Shown: positions 34,547 through 44,683 of the stretch, in pieces
Layout of the letters: each line of letters begins with the position of its first letter
Position numbering within the stretch: position 1 is the stretch's first letter
Assembly: GCF_900114135.1 (NCBI RefSeq)
Contig: NZ_FORY01000004.1
Location: 186,001 to 250,000, forward strand
DNA: 64,000 nt
DNA from: Celeribacter halophilus
GTDB lineage: Bacteria > Pseudomonadota > Alphaproteobacteria > Rhodobacterales > Rhodobacteraceae
Direction: 5' to 3'
Translations under genes and position numbers: made by a program
The notes under the pieces: generated by a model
Database searches by the model: none
The model's input: only the letters and a program-made list of their open reading frames with translations
Told to the model about the DNA's origin: nothing

Positions 34547-34567
34547 GATGCAGAAAGGATCGAACTG

Positions 34568-36262
34568 ATGAACAATCCGCGTCACAACACCCGCGACATC
34601 TTCCCCGCAACCGGCACCGAGATGACGGCCAAGAGCTGGCTGACCGAAGCGCCGCTGCGGATGCTGATGAATAACCTGCATCCCGATGTCGCCGAGAATC
34701 CGCATGAACTGGTGGTCTATGGCGGGATTGGCCGTGCCGCACGCACTTGGGACGATTTCGACCGGATTTGTGCCGCATTGCGCGAACTTGACGACGACCA
34801 AACGCTGTTGGTGCAATCTGGCAAACCGGTCGGTGTATTCCAAACCCACAAGGATGCGCCGCGCGTTCTGATTGCCAACTCCAACCTCGTGCCGCACTGG
34901 GCGAATTGGGAGCATTTCAACGAACTCGATAAAAAGGGTCTGGCGATGTATGGCCAGATGACCGCGGGGTCGTGGATTTACATCGGGGCGCAAGGGATTG
35001 TGCAGGGCACATACGAGACCTTTGCCGAAGCCGGTCGCCAACATTACGACGGTGATCTGCAGGGACGCTGGATTCTGACCGGCGGTCTGGGCGGCATGGG
35101 TGGCGCGCAGCCGCTGGCCGCTGTGATGGCCGGAGCCTGCTGTCTGGCAGTGGAATGCGACGAGACCCGCGCCGATTTCCGCATCCGCACCCGCTATTGC
35201 GACGAGAAAACCCATTCGCTTGACGAAGCGCTGGCGATGATTGATCGCTGGACCAAAGCGGGCGAGGCCAAATCCGTCGCCTTGATCGGCAATGCCGCAG
35301 ATGTTTTCCCCGAAATCCTGCGCCGGATGCAGGCTGGCGAAGCGCTTCCCAACGGCCGGCCTGACATTGTGACCGACCAGACCTCGGCGCATGATCCCTT
35401 CCACGGCTACCTGCCCAAAGGCTGGACCGTTGCGCAATGGCGCGCAGAGCAGGAAAGCAATCCCGCCGCAGTCGCGAGCGCCGCACGGGCTTCGATGCGC
35501 GATCATGTCGAGGCGATGGTAGGGTTCTGGAACGCGGGTGTGCCAACGCTCGATTACGGCAACAACATCCGCCAGATGGCGCAGGAAGAAGGGCTGGAAA
35601 ATGCCTTTGCATTTCCGGGCTTCGTGCCGGCCTATATCCGTCCACTGTTCTGTCGCGGCGTCGGGCCGTTCCGCTGGGCCGCTCTGTCGGGCGATCCCGA
35701 GGACATCTATAAAACCGACCAACGCATGAAGGAACTGTTCCCTGAAAATGCCCATCTGCATCGCTGGCTGGATATGGCCCGCGAGCGGATCGAGTTTCAG
35801 GGGCTGCCCGCACGGATCATGTGGATCGGGTTGGGCGAACGGCACAAGGCGGGGCTTGCGATCAACGAAATGGTCCGCAACGGCGAGTTGAAAGCACCGG
35901 TCGTCATCGGGCGCGACCATCTCGACAGTGGCTCGGTCGCATCGCCCAATCGCGAGACCGAGGCCATGAAGGACGGCTCCGATGCCGTCTCCGACTGGCC
36001 TTTGTTGAATGCTCTGCTCAACACCGCGTCAGGCGCGACATGGGTCTCGCTGCATCACGGTGGCGGCGTCGGTATGGGCTTTTCGCAGCACTCAGGCATG
36101 GTCATCTGTTGTGACGGCTCCGAAGATGCAGACCGCCGCATTGCGCGGGTGCTTTGGAACGATCCGGCCACGGGCGTCATGCGCCACGCCGATGCAGGTT
36201 ATGAGATTGCCCGTGATTGCGCCACTGAACATGATCTCAACCTGCCGGGGATCCTGAAATGA
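34568..36262 (+). CDS. hutU: Urocanate hydratase HutU
   Basis: A 564-residue NAD+-dependent enzyme that converts urocanate to imidazolonepropionate, second step of the pathway. Family motifs are [20 protein letters not shown], the Rossmann-like [13 protein letters not shown] near residue 175, NAAD-region [13 protein letters not shown], the catalytic-Cys region [20 protein letters not shown], and [28 protein letters not shown] lies upstream of the ATG. It overlaps hutD (ATGA). The gap before it holds a gene remnant, so it may be transcribed by read-through from hutG. Confidence 0.96.
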   Translation: MNNPRHNTRDIFPATGTEMTAKSWLTEAPLRMLMNNLHPDVAENPHELVVYGGIGRAARTWDDFDRICAALRELDDDQTLLVQSGKPVGVFQTHKDAPRVLIANSNLVPHWANWEHFNELDKKGLAMYGQMTAGSWIYIGAQGIVQGTYETFAEAGRQHYDGDLQGRWILTGGLGGMGGAQPLAAVMAGACCLAVECDETRADFRIRTRYCDEKTHSLDEALAMIDRWTKAGEAKSVALIGNAADVFPEILRRMQAGEALPNGRPDIVTDQTSAHDPFHGYLPKGWTVAQWRAEQESNPAAVASAARASMRDHVEAMVGFWNAGVPTLDYGNNIRQMAQEEGLENAFAFPGFVPAYIRPLFCRGVGPFRWAALSGDPEDIYKTDQRMKELFPENAHLHRWLDMARERIEFQGLPARIMWIGLGERHKAGLAINEMVRNGELKAPVVIGRDHLDSGSVASPNRETEAMKDGSDAVSDWPLLNALLNTASGATWVSLHHGGGVGMGFSQHSGMVICCDGSEDADRRIARVLWNDPATGVMRHADAGYEIARDCATEHDLNLPGILK

Positions 36263-36810
36263 AACTGATCCGCCGCAGCGATCTCACCGCACAGCCATGG
36301 AAAAATGGCGGCGGGCTGACATGGAAAATCGCCGCCTTCCCCGCCGGGGCAGGCTTTGACGATATGCTGTGGCGGATCAGTATGGCCGAGGTCGCGACCG
36401 AGGGCGGGTTCTCCGCCTTTACGGGCATAGACCGCACGTTAACGGTTTTGTCCGGCACGGGTCTGCATCTCGATTTTGCGCAGGGCGGGTCTGTCACACT
36501 GGACAATCACACGCCGCCTTTCTCCTTTCCCGGAGAGGCCGCACTCCATGCTCGCCTCAGCGCAGGTCCGGTTCTGGACTTCAACGTCATGACGCGACGC
36601 GGGGTCTGCACACATCAGGTCGTGATGCTGGCGGCAGGTCAACCTGTGCCAAATTGTGCAGTTGCCCTTGTCACGCGCCACCAACCGGTTAAAATTGGCG
36701 ATCTCGTCTTGCATCCCGACGAAATTATAGTTTCAGATCAAAATCATGACCTGAGCGGCCAAGTCGTCTCCGGTCCCGTGATTGCCGTCATTGTGCGTCA
36801 TCTGACATAG
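36259..36810 (+). CDS. hutD: HutD-family protein
   Basis: A 183-residue cupin-like protein. It begins [20 protein letters not shown], then [20 protein letters not shown] and [16 protein letters not shown], the standard HutD landmarks. HutD accompanies hut genes in many Proteobacteria and is thought to bind formylglutamate and buffer histidine catabolism, without a catalytic role being settled. Its ATG overlaps the hutU stop. The gene is followed by two hairpins and the linked ABC importer. Confidence 0.92.
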   Translation: MKLIRRSDLTAQPWKNGGGLTWKIAAFPAGAGFDDMLWRISMAEVATEGGFSAFTGIDRTLTVLSGTGLHLDFAQGGSVTLDNHTPPFSFPGEAALHARLSAGPVLDFNVMTRRGVCTHQVVMLAAGQPVPNCAVALVTRHQPVKIGDLVLHPDEIIVSDQNHDLSGQVVSGPVIAVIVRHLT

Positions 36811-36830
36811 AAAATTCCGACGCCGGGAAA

Positions 36831-36847
36831 ACCGGCGCTGGTCCGAC
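36831..36847 (+). other. Short hairpin after hutD
   Basis: Perfect 6-bp stem CGCCGG/CCGGCG with a 5-nt GAAAA loop, 20 bases after the hutD stop. No T-run follows; it could be a weak terminator or RNA-processing element between the enzyme genes and the importer genes. Confidence 0.5.
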
Positions 36848-36860
36848 TGTCCGGCACCCA

Positions 36861-36886
36861 AGGGGCGCGGTGCCGGAATGAAAAGC
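36861..36886 (+). other. Hairpin before the hut-linked binding-protein gene
   Basis: Perfect 8-bp inverted repeat CCGGCACC (36861-36868) and GGTGCCGG (36879-36886) with a 10-nt loop, 21 bases before the start codon of the binding protein. It could stabilise the 5' end of a processed importer mRNA. Confidence 0.5.
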
Positions 36887-36907
36887 CCCGCCAACAGGAG
36901 AGACAAT

Positions 36908-37720
36908 ATGACCTTTTACACAACTGTGAAATCCGCGCTTCTTGGTCTGGGCGCACTTGCTTTCACCACTTCAGCGGTTCTGGCAGATGATCTGGCCGAC
37001 ATCAAAGCCGCAGGCAAAATTGTCGTCGCGACAGAGATGCATTACGCACCCTTCGACATGCTCGAAAACGGTGAATATGTCGGGTTTGACCGCGACCTGT
37101 TTGACGAGATCGCCAAGGAACTGGGCGTCACGCCGGAATATCTGGACTTGCCGTGGACCTCGATCCTGCCGGGTCTCGAAGTCAACAAATTCGACTTTGT
37201 TCTGGCCCCTGTGACCATGACCGCCGAACGCGCAGAACGCTACAGCTTCACCCTGCCGATCGCGGATGCGACCGTTGCCTTTGTGCAGCGTAAAGATGGC
37301 AAGATGACAGGGCCGGAAGATGCCAAAGGCATGACGGTCGGCGTGCAAAAAGGCACGGCGCAAGAGAAACAGCTTGAAGCCTATGGCGAGAAAATCGGCG
37401 GTATTACTGTCAAAGGTTACGGCACACCGGACGAAGCCTATGCCGATCTGATGACCGGTCGTCTTGACGCGGTTGCGGGGTCTGCACCGCTTCTCAGCTA
37501 CCTTGCCAATACACGCCCTGACAACTTCGCCGTTGTCACCCCGCCCTTCGGCACACCCACCTATTTCGGCTTTGTAGCCCGCAAAGGTGATGGCGATACA
37601 CTGGTTGCCGCTGTGAATGACGCTCTTGAAGCGATCAAGGCCGATGGCCGGATGGCCGCCATGCAAGAAAAATGGTTCGGCATGGCCACCGAACTTCCGG
37701 CGACAATGCCTGAACTCTAA
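36908..37720 (+). CDS. Periplasmic amino-acid-binding protein of hut-linked ABC importer
   Basis: A 270-residue family-3 solute-binding protein. The signal peptide is the first 25 residues or so (ALLGLGALAFTTSAVLA-DD). The mature part has GKIVVATEMHYAPFDMLENG, GFDRDLFDEIAKELGV, and LEVNKFDFVLAPVTMTAERA, the polar amino-acid site pattern. AGGAGAG precedes the ATG at 36908. Being directly downstream of hutIHGUD, histidine or urocanate is the likely ligand. It is followed by a strong hairpin before the permease genes. Confidence 0.9.
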   Translation: MTFYTTVKSALLGLGALAFTTSAVLADDLADIKAAGKIVVATEMHYAPFDMLENGEYVGFDRDLFDEIAKELGVTPEYLDLPWTSILPGLEVNKFDFVLAPVTMTAERAERYSFTLPIADATVAFVQRKDGKMTGPEDAKGMTVGVQKGTAQEKQLEAYGEKIGGITVKGYGTPDEAYADLMTGRLDAVAGSAPLLSYLANTRPDNFAVVTPPFGTPTYFGFVARKGDGDTLVAAVNDALEAIKADGRMAAMQEKWFGMATELPATMPEL

Positions 37721-37730
37721 GATATAACCC

Positions 37731-37757
37731 GCGCGGGCGGGGCCCACTCGCCCGCGC
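37731..37757 (+). other. Intercistronic hairpin after the hut-linked binding protein
   Basis: Perfect 9-bp GC stem GCGCGGGCG (37731-37739) and CGCCCGCGC (37749-37757) with a 9-nt loop, 10 bases past the binding-protein stop and before the first permease. It would protect the binding-protein message from 3' exonucleases and reduce permease expression. Confidence 0.65.
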
Positions 37758-37780
37758 AACGCCCTCCCCATTCTCAAGGC

Positions 37781-38434
37781 ATGGCAATGTTTTCATTCCA
37801 GACGATCGTGGAAAATTTTCCAGTGTTGCTCGGCTCGGCCCGCTACACGCTCCTGATCTCGGTCCTCGGCTGTATCGAGGGGCTCATTCTCGGTGCGGTG
37901 ATCTGTGCTGCGGCACTGTCGAACAAGCGCTGGATGCGCCGGATTGCGGCGCTTTATGTCAGCTTTTTTCGCGGCGTCCCGCTGCTGATCCAGCTTCTCG
38001 CGGCTTATTACCTGCTGCCTGTGATCGGCATCAATGTGCCCGCACTGGCCGCGGCGGTCCTGACCGTCGGGCTTTGTGCCGCCGCCTACCTGTCTGAAGT
38101 GCTGCGCGGGTCTCTCAACGCCATCCCCCAAGGTCAGGCGGAAGCCGCCGCTGCCATCGGCATGGCGCCCCGCGATGTCTGGATCCGTATTCTGCTGCCG
38201 CAGGCGCTCAAGATCGGCCTGCCCGCTATCGTCAACGAATTGATCCTGTTGGTCAAAGCCAGCTCCCTTGTCACCGTGGTCGGCATTGTGGAAATCACGC
38301 GCATGAGCCAGTCCATCGCCGCCGCCACCTATCGTCCCCTCGAAATCTACCTTGCCGCCGCCTTTATCTACCTCGTGATCAACCTTGTGATTGCACAGGC
38401 CGGACGCATGCTTGAACGGAGGCTTACGGTCTGA
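37781..38434 (+). CDS. Hut-linked amino-acid ABC transporter permease
   Basis: A 217-residue inner-membrane subunit of the HisMQ family with about five hydrophobic segments and the EAA loop NAIPQGQAEAAAAIGMAPRDVW. The first ATG (37781) has AAGG only one base away, while the second ATG (37787, MFSFQTIVENF) has AAGG at a normal distance of 7-8 bases, so translation may really begin at 37787. It shares its last base with the first base of the next permease gene. Confidence 0.9.
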   Translation: MAMFSFQTIVENFPVLLGSARYTLLISVLGCIEGLILGAVICAAALSNKRWMRRIAALYVSFFRGVPLLIQLLAAYYLLPVIGINVPALAAAVLTVGLCAAAYLSEVLRGSLNAIPQGQAEAAAAIGMAPRDVWIRILLPQALKIGLPAIVNELILLVKASSLVTVVGIVEITRMSQSIAAATYRPLEIYLAAAFIYLVINLVIAQAGRMLERRLTV

Positions 38435-39093
38435 TGACGGAGATAATCCAACGCTACGGCCCTGATCTGCTTACAGGCTTCGGATACACCATTCTGAGTT
38501 GGGCGCTGGGGACACTCCTCGGCCTTGTACTCGGTTTCATGATCGAGATCGCCCGCCGGTTTGGCCCCGCATTCCTGCGCTATCCGATCCGCGCCTATGT
38601 CGAATTCGTCCGTGGCACGCCCTTCCTCGTGCAGCTTTTTGTCCTGTATTACGGTGGCCCGCTCATCGGGCTGCGTCTGGACGCCCTACCCGCAGGCATC
38701 CTCGGGTTGACGATTTACGGCAGCGCCTATTTCACCGAAATCCTGCGTGCGGGCTTTGATGCCGTACCCGTCGGTCAGGTCGAAGCCGCCCGCGCCATCG
38801 GCTTTCGCAACACGACCATTATCACCCGCATCATGGTGCCGGTCATGATGGTCTCCGCCCTGCCCGCACTGGTGAATTTCGCGATCATCCTGACGAAGGA
38901 AACCGTGATCCTGTCGATGATCACCGTTCCCGAGATCATGTTCCAGACCCAAACGATGATGAGCGAAACCTTCGCTTTCGTCGCCCCGATCCTGATCCTT
39001 GCCTTGTTCTTCTGGGGCTTCGTCGAATTGATCTCGCGCTTCGGCCGCCGTCTGGAGCGCCGCTTCACCCATTACCTTCTTGATCGGAGCTGA
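38434..39093 (+). CDS. Hut-linked amino-acid ABC transporter permease
   Basis: A 219-residue integral-membrane subunit, partner of the preceding permease. It shows FVRGTPFLVQLFVLYYGGPL, typical of amino-acid permeases, and the EAA loop DAVPVGQVEAARAIGFRNTT. The start ATGA overlap (38434) couples it to the first permease, and its stop lies 3 bases before the ATPase gene. Substrate follows from context: histidine-related. Confidence 0.92.
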   Translation: MTEIIQRYGPDLLTGFGYTILSWALGTLLGLVLGFMIEIARRFGPAFLRYPIRAYVEFVRGTPFLVQLFVLYYGGPLIGLRLDALPAGILGLTIYGSAYFTEILRAGFDAVPVGQVEAARAIGFRNTTIITRIMVPVMMVSALPALVNFAIILTKETVILSMITVPEIMFQTQTMMSETFAFVAPILILALFFWGFVELISRFGRRLERRFTHYLLDRS

Positions 39094-39096
39094 GAG

Positions 39097-39885
39097 ATGA
39101 CCAGCCAGACCGCCGCCTCCGCCCATTTGCGCAATGTCAACAAATTCTATGGCCCGTTTCAGGCTCTGAAGGACGTCAGCCTCGACATCCCGCCGGGCAA
39201 GGTGACCTGCCTGATCGGCCCATCCGGTTCGGGCAAGTCCACATTGCTGCGCTGTATCAATGTTCTTGAACTCTACGACAGCGGCGAGGTGCGGATTGAC
39301 GACCAGCTGATCGGCTATGACAGCCCCGGCGGCAAAGTGATGGCCGCAAACCGGTTGCGCGAGATGCGCCGCGAGATCGGCATGGTGTTCCAGCAATTCA
39401 ACCTCTGGCCGCATATGACCGCCTTGCAGAACGTGGCCGAAGGGCTGGAACGCGTCCGTGGGCTGAAACGCCCCGAGGCGCAGGCCCGTGCACGCGAGGC
39501 TCTGGCCAAGGTCGGGCTGGCGGACAAGGAAGACAACCATCCCAGCCATCTCTCCGGCGGCCAACAGCAACGGGTCGCCATCGCTCGGGCCATCGCAATG
39601 GAACCGCGCATTATGCTGTTTGACGAACCGACAAGCGCACTTGATCCGGAACTGGTGGGCGAGGTGCTCGGTGTGATGAAACAGCTTGCCGCCGAAGGCA
39701 TGACCATGGTCGTGGTCACCCACGAAATGGGATTTGCCGCGCATGTGGCCGATAGGGTGGTGTTCATGGAACGCGGAGAGATCGTTGCAACCGGCTCGCC
39801 GCGCGATGTGTTCAACAACCCGACCGACCCGCGCCTCGCCAGCTTTTTGCAAGGCTATCGCGAACGCAATTCCCTCGACTTCTGA
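39097..39885 (+). CDS. Hut-linked amino-acid ABC transporter ATPase
   Basis: A 262-residue HisP/GlnQ-type ATPase. Walker [16 protein letters not shown] (about residues 43-57), Q-loop [13 protein letters not shown], signature [16 protein letters not shown], and Walker [14 protein letters not shown] are all intact. It completes the four-gene importer and the hut region; a weak TGCCCG/CGGGCA repeat (39892-39925) downstream may contribute to termination. Confidence 0.94.
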   Translation: MTSQTAASAHLRNVNKFYGPFQALKDVSLDIPPGKVTCLIGPSGSGKSTLLRCINVLELYDSGEVRIDDQLIGYDSPGGKVMAANRLREMRREIGMVFQQFNLWPHMTALQNVAEGLERVRGLKRPEAQARAREALAKVGLADKEDNHPSHLSGGQQQRVAIARAIAMEPRIMLFDEPTSALDPELVGEVLGVMKQLAAEGMTMVVVTHEMGFAAHVADRVVFMERGEIVATGSPRDVFNNPTDPRLASFLQGYRERNSLDF

Positions 39886-40042
39886 AACGTATGCCCGCCC
39901 TTTGGCGACGGAAGCACTCCGGGCAGCTGTGCATTACAGGATGATATCGGACATCGCCCCAAGTGGCATTGAGATTCGGGTAAACGCCAGCACCATCTAA
40001 TGCATTGATTTATAGTTGATAAATTAAATTACAAGAAAATGA

Positions 40043-40067
40043 TTGACGTATATCATTTTTGCGTCAA
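40043..40067. promoter_or_regulatory. TTGACG-N13-CGTCAA inverted repeat before the LacI-type gene
   Basis: A perfect 6-bp inverted repeat with a 13-base AT-rich spacer, 46 bases upstream of the regulator's start codon. The left arm also resembles a -35 box. It could be an operator for the LacI-type regulator, although such sites are usually contiguous palindromes. The 228-base gap 39886-40113 contains no gene. Confidence 0.4.
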
Positions 40068-40113
40068 CTCTAAACCCGTGCCAGCAGGAGGAGTGCTGCG
40101 CACGGGAGGAAAG

Positions 40114-41151
40114 ATGAAAAACCCGACACTTCATGATGTCGCCGCTTTGGCGGGCGTCAGCTATGCGACTGCGGATCGCGTTGTGAACCGGCGCGGCAAT
40201 GTGGCCGAGAAATCGGTGCGCAAGGTCAATGATGCCGTCGCTCAGCTTGGCTATGTCCGCAATATCGCCGCTGCCAAACTCTCCAAAAGCCGGCACCACC
40301 ACCTCGCTTTCGTTCTGCCTGACAAATCCCACGACTTTTTCGGCCGGATGCATGACCAGCTTGCAGCCGCCGCATTGCATCTCAAAACCGCCGGAGTGGT
40401 GCTCGATGTGATCGAGTTCGAAGCCTTTGACGCGCGCGCTCTGGAGCAGGCTCTCTCCGGCTTGATCGGAAAAAACTATGATGGTGTCGCCTTTGTCGGG
40501 CAGGGTCTGGACAAATTCTCCACCTCCCTCACGGCTCTGCGGGCCGAAGGGACGAAAATTGTCACGCTCGTCTCTGATGTGCCGGAGAACAATCGCGATC
40601 ATTATATCGGGATTGATAACGTCAAGGCTGGCCGCACCGCCGGACGCCTGATCGGGTTCTCACATGGCGGAAAGCCGGGCCATGTTGTTCTGACGGCAGG
40701 ATCTCTTGATCTTCGCGACCACAGCGACCGGATCAACGGGTTTCGCGAAGTGATAGAGGCCGACTTCCCCAATATCGGGATTTCCGAAGTCATCGAGACC
40801 AAGGACCAAGCCGAACTGATGCAGCAAAGCCTGCACCAGAACCTGTCCGACGCCTCCCCAATCACGGCAATCTACAATGCTGGCGCGGGCAACGAAGGTC
40901 TGGTGCGTGCCCTGCGCGAACGTGATCCGGATGGCGCAATTTTCTGCATCGTCCATGAACTTTCCACAACTGTCTGCGATGCGCTCCAAGACGGTTTCGT
41001 TGATGTCGCCCTCGACCAACGCCCCGAGATTGAGATGAACCGCGCTTTGGCGCTGCTGCAAGCCATCGCAGATGAAATGCCGCCACCCCCATCGCCGGAG
41101 CTCATTCCGGCGATCTATGTGCGCGACAACCTTCCAACCGAAATGAACTGA
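40114..41151 (+). CDS. LacI-family transcriptional regulator of a sugar operon
   Basis: A 345-residue regulator. The N-terminal LacI helix-turn-helix and hinge ([20 protein letters not shown], then [20 protein letters not shown]) are followed by a periplasmic-binding-like sensor domain with two lobes (starting [20 protein letters not shown]). The start at 40114 has GGGAGGA 5-11 bases upstream; in-frame starts further up would add non-family residues. The gene leads an operon with xylose isomerase, two more sugar enzymes and a sugar ABC importer, and probably represses it in the absence of the sugar. Confidence 0.9.
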   Translation: MKNPTLHDVAALAGVSYATADRVVNRRGNVAEKSVRKVNDAVAQLGYVRNIAAAKLSKSRHHHLAFVLPDKSHDFFGRMHDQLAAAALHLKTAGVVLDVIEFEAFDARALEQALSGLIGKNYDGVAFVGQGLDKFSTSLTALRAEGTKIVTLVSDVPENNRDHYIGIDNVKAGRTAGRLIGFSHGGKPGHVVLTAGSLDLRDHSDRINGFREVIEADFPNIGISEVIETKDQAELMQQSLHQNLSDASPITAIYNAGAGNEGLVRALRERDPDGAIFCIVHELSTTVCDALQDGFVDVALDQRPEIEMNRALALLQAIADEMPPPPSPELIPAIYVRDNLPTEMN

Positions 41152-41167
41152 TCAGGAAAGTGCCCCG

Positions 41168-42463
41168 ATGACCGACTTTTTCAAAGACATCTCACCGCTT
41201 CGTTACGATCCGCAATCCGACGGGTTGGCTTTCCGTCATTACAATCCTGACGAGGTCGTCATGGGCAAGCGCATGGAAGACCATCTGCGTTTTGCTGTCG
41301 CCTATTGGCATTCCTTTGCCTGGCCCGGAGATGATCCCTTTGGCGGGCAAACCTTTGAACGGCCATGGTTTGGCAACACGATGGATCTGGCAAAGATGAA
41401 AGCAGATGTCGCTTTCGAAATGTTCGACCTGCTCAATGTGCCGTTCTTCTGCTGGCATGATGCCGATATCCGCCCTGAAGGCGACAGCTTTGCCGAGAGC
41501 AAGCGCAACTTCGAAGAAATGGTCGACTATCTCAGCGAAAAGATGGAAAGCAGCAAGACCAAGCTGCTTTGGGGAACCGCCAACCTCTTTTCCAACCGTC
41601 GTTTCATGGCGGGCGCGGCCACCAATCCCGACCCCGATATTTTCGCATGGTCTGCCGCAACGGTGAAAAACTGTATGGATGCCACGCATAAGATGGGCGG
41701 CCAAAATTATGTGCTCTGGGGCGGGCGCGAAGGCTATGAAACCCTGCTCAACACCGACCTGAAGCGCGAACGCCAACAAGCCGGACGGCTCTTGCAAATG
41801 GCGGTCGAGTATAAACACAAGATCGGCTTCAAAGGGGCGATCCTTGTCGAGCCCAAGCCCCAGGAACCAACCAAGCACCAGTATGATTTCGACGTGGCCA
41901 CTGTCTACGGCTTCCTCAAGGAGTTCGGCCTTGAAAGCGAAGTGCAGATGAACATCGAGCAAGGCCACGCGATCCTTGCCGGTCATTCCTTTGAACACGA
42001 ACTGGCGCTGGCCTCTGCTCTCGGAATATTCGGTTCCATCGACATGAACCGCAATGACTATCAGTCTGGCTGGGACACCGACCAGTTCCCCAACAACGTG
42101 CCGGAAGTGGCCTTGGCCTATTACGAAGTACTCAAGGCGGGCGGTTTCACCACCGGCGGGACCAATTTCGATGCCAAACTGCGCCGTCAGTCTCTTGATC
42201 CGGTGGATCTGATCGCCGGACATGCTGGTGCAATGGATGTCTGCGCTCGCGGTTTCAAAGCCGCGGCGGCCATGCTGGAGGATGGCACGCTCGAAGCAAT
42301 GCGCAGCGAACGTTACGCCGGATGGGACACGCCGAAAGGTCAGGCACTTCTCAAGAGCGATCTGGCCACAATCGCTGCACAGGTCGAAGCCGACGCGATC
42401 AATCCGCAACCGCGGTCCGGTCGTCAGGAAATCTTGGAAAATATTGTGAACCGCTTCGTTTGA
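41168..42463 (+). CDS. xylA: Xylose isomerase
   Basis: A 431-residue TIM-barrel metalloenzyme that isomerises D-xylose to D-xylulose (and other aldoses less well). It is the long group-II form. Motifs are [15 protein letters not shown], the catalytic His/Asp in [13 protein letters not shown] (H97, D100), [34 protein letters not shown] (metal Glu) and [15 protein letters not shown] (metal Asp pair). It follows the LacI gene by 16 bases. No xylulokinase is seen in this operon, so either the kinase is elsewhere or the true substrate is another sugar. Confidence 0.94.
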   Translation: MTDFFKDISPLRYDPQSDGLAFRHYNPDEVVMGKRMEDHLRFAVAYWHSFAWPGDDPFGGQTFERPWFGNTMDLAKMKADVAFEMFDLLNVPFFCWHDADIRPEGDSFAESKRNFEEMVDYLSEKMESSKTKLLWGTANLFSNRRFMAGAATNPDPDIFAWSAATVKNCMDATHKMGGQNYVLWGGREGYETLLNTDLKRERQQAGRLLQMAVEYKHKIGFKGAILVEPKPQEPTKHQYDFDVATVYGFLKEFGLESEVQMNIEQGHAILAGHSFEHELALASALGIFGSIDMNRNDYQSGWDTDQFPNNVPEVALAYYEVLKAGGFTTGGTNFDAKLRRQSLDPVDLIAGHAGAMDVCARGFKAAAAMLEDGTLEAMRSERYAGWDTPKGQALLKSDLATIAAQVEADAINPQPRSGRQEILENIVNRFV

Positions 42464-42491
42464 ACGCGGTTGAATAGGGAGGAGGAAAATC

Positions 42492-43547
42492 ATGAAGACC
42501 ATTCAAGGGCCCGCGCTGTTTCTGGCGCAATTTGCAGGTGACGAAGCTCCGTTCAACTCGTGGGACAGCATCACCAAATGGGCGGCGGACTGCGGCTATA
42601 AAGGGGTTCAGGTGCCCAGTTGGGATGCGCGTCTGATCGACCTCGACAAGGCCGCCGAAAGCAAAGACTATTGCGACGAGTTCAAGGGACAAGCCACCGA
42701 AAACGGCGTCACGGTCACCGAACTGTCCACCCATTTGCAAGGCCAGCTTGTTGCCGTCCACCCCGCCTATGACGATGCGTTCGACGGTTTCGCGGCTCCT
42801 GAAGTGCGCGGCAATCCGAAGGCGCGTCAGGCATGGGCGGTCGAGCAGGTCAAGAAAGCCTTGTCTGCCTCCAAGAATATGGGCATCGGCGCACATGCGA
42901 CCTTCTCCGGCGCCTTGGCATGGCCCTATATCTACCCGTGGCCACAGCGCCCTGCCGGTCTGATCGAAACCGCATTCGAGGAACTGGCCAAGCGCTGGCT
43001 CCCAATTCTCGACCATGCCGAAGACTGCGGCGTTGATGTCTGTTATGAGATCCATCCGGGTGAAGATCTGCATGACGGGATCACCTATGAGATGTTCCTT
43101 GAGCGCACCGGTAATCATGACCGTGCCTGTATGCTCTATGACCCGTCGCACTATGTGCTTCAGTGCCTCGACTATCTCGACAATATCGACATCTACAAAG
43201 ACCGCATCCGCATGTTCCATGTCAAAGACGCGGAATTCAATCCGACGGGGCGACAAGGTGTCTATTCCGGCTATCAATCCTGGGTCAATCGTGCCGGACG
43301 GTTCCGCAGTCTGGGCGACGGTCAGGTGGATTTCGGCGCGGTCTTCTCCAAAATGGCGGCCAATGATTTTGATGGCTGGGCCGTGGTTGAATGGGAATGT
43401 GCGCTCAAACATCCCGAGGACGGTGCGCGCGAAGGGGCGCAATTCGTGAAAGACCACATCATCCGCGTCACGGAACGCGCTTTTGATGACTTCGCAGATG
43501 GCGGCACGGATGAGGCTGCAAATCGTAAAATGTTGGGGATCGACTGA
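42492..43547 (+). CDS. Sugar isomerase/epimerase-like TIM-barrel protein
   Basis: A 351-residue protein of the xylose-isomerase-like TIM barrel (AP endonuclease 2) superfamily. Metal-ligand stretches are visible: VDVCYEIHPGEDLHDG (Glu/His), CMLYDPSHYVLQ (Asp/His), IRMFHVKDAEFNPTG (His/Asp) and AVVEWECALKHPEDG (Glu). The fold carries sugar isomerases, epimerases and inosose dehydratases, so the reaction cannot be named. GGAGGA precedes the ATG. The last base is shared with the next gene's start (TGATG), typical of paired sugar-epimerase and dehydrogenase genes. Confidence 0.85.
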   Translation: MKTIQGPALFLAQFAGDEAPFNSWDSITKWAADCGYKGVQVPSWDARLIDLDKAAESKDYCDEFKGQATENGVTVTELSTHLQGQLVAVHPAYDDAFDGFAAPEVRGNPKARQAWAVEQVKKALSASKNMGIGAHATFSGALAWPYIYPWPQRPAGLIETAFEELAKRWLPILDHAEDCGVDVCYEIHPGEDLHDGITYEMFLERTGNHDRACMLYDPSHYVLQCLDYLDNIDIYKDRIRMFHVKDAEFNPTGRQGVYSGYQSWVNRAGRFRSLGDGQVDFGAVFSKMAANDFDGWAVVEWECALKHPEDGAREGAQFVKDHIIRVTERAFDDFADGGTDEAANRKMLGID

Positions 43548-44683
43548 TGAAACGTATTCGTTTGGGTATGGTCGGCGGCGGAAATGACGCCTTTATCGGC
43601 GGGGTGCATCGCATCGCCGCGCGGATCGACGACAGGTTCGAACTGTTGGCCGGGGCGCTATCCTCGACACCGGAGAAATCCGAAGCCAGCGCCAAGGCAC
43701 TCGGCATCAACCGCAGTTACGGATCATTCACCGAGATGGCCAATGCAGAAGCGGCACGCGAAGACGGGATCGAGGCGGTCAGCATCGTAACCCCGAACCA
43801 CGTCCATGCGGCCGCCGCGAAGGCTTTTCTCGCGAAAGGCATCCATGTGATCTGTGACAAGCCTTTGACCTCGACGCTGGAAGACGCGCAAAGTCTGGCA
43901 CAGTCCGTGGCTGACAGTGACGCGCTTTTCATCCTGACACATAACTACACAGGCTATCCGATGATCCGTCAGGCCCGCGACATGGTGCATGCCGGTGATC
44001 TTGGCGATATCCGCATTGTTCAGGTCGAATATCCGCAGGACTGGCTCACCAGCCCCGCTGAGAAAGAAGGCGTCAAACAGGCCGAATGGCGGACCGACCC
44101 GAAACGCTCCGGTGCGGGCGGATCGGTCGGTGACATTGGCACTCATGCCCACAACCTCGCCTGTTTTGTCACGGGTCTCTCGGTCGAAAAACTGGCGGCA
44201 GATCTGCAAGCCTTCGGGGCCGGACGCACACTTGATGACAATGCCCATGTGCTGTTGCGCTTTGCTTCTGGTGCACGCGGGATGCTCTGGTCGTCTCAGG
44301 TCGCGCCCGGCAACGAGAACGCGCTCAAGCTGCGCGTCTATGGAAGCAAGGGCGGGCTGGAATGGTCTCAGGAAGACCCGAATTACCTCTGGTTCACCCC
44401 GCAAGGAGAACCCAAACGTCTGATCACCCGAAATGGTGCAGGCGCCGGTGCCGCAGCCTCTGCGGTCAGCCGCATCCCAGCGGGTCATCCCGAAGGCTAT
44501 CTTGAAGGCTTTGCGACCATTTACAACGAATCCGCCGAAGCCATTCGCGCGGTTCAGAACGGCACCGACAAAGCAACCGCTATGGGGCTCTTGCCGGGGA
44601 TCCAGGCAGGACTGGAGGGCATGGCCTTTATCTCCGCCTGTGTGAGTTCCTCCGCGCAGGATGCGGCTTGGGTGACGCTCTGA
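43547..44683 (+). CDS. Gfo/Idh/MocA-family sugar oxidoreductase
   Basis: A 378-residue NAD(P)-dependent dehydrogenase. The Rossmann motif is LGMVGGGNDAFIGGVHRIAA; the EKP-like catalytic stretch is HVICDKPLTSTLEDAQSLAQ; the C-terminal domain has GGSVGDIGTHAHNLACFVTG with the conserved Asp and His. The family oxidises or reduces sugars, inositols and their derivatives. Coupled to the TIM-barrel gene by overlap, it suggests an oxidation-isomerisation route for an unusual sugar or polyol parallel to XylA. Confidence 0.9.
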   Translation: MKRIRLGMVGGGNDAFIGGVHRIAARIDDRFELLAGALSSTPEKSEASAKALGINRSYGSFTEMANAEAAREDGIEAVSIVTPNHVHAAAAKAFLAKGIHVICDKPLTSTLEDAQSLAQSVADSDALFILTHNYTGYPMIRQARDMVHAGDLGDIRIVQVEYPQDWLTSPAEKEGVKQAEWRTDPKRSGAGGSVGDIGTHAHNLACFVTGLSVEKLAADLQAFGAGRTLDDNAHVLLRFASGARGMLWSSQVAPGNENALKLRVYGSKGGLEWSQEDPNYLWFTPQGEPKRLITRNGAGAGAAASAVSRIPAGHPEGYLEGFATIYNESAEAIRAVQNGTDKATAMGLLPGIQAGLEGMAFISACVSSSAQDAAWVTL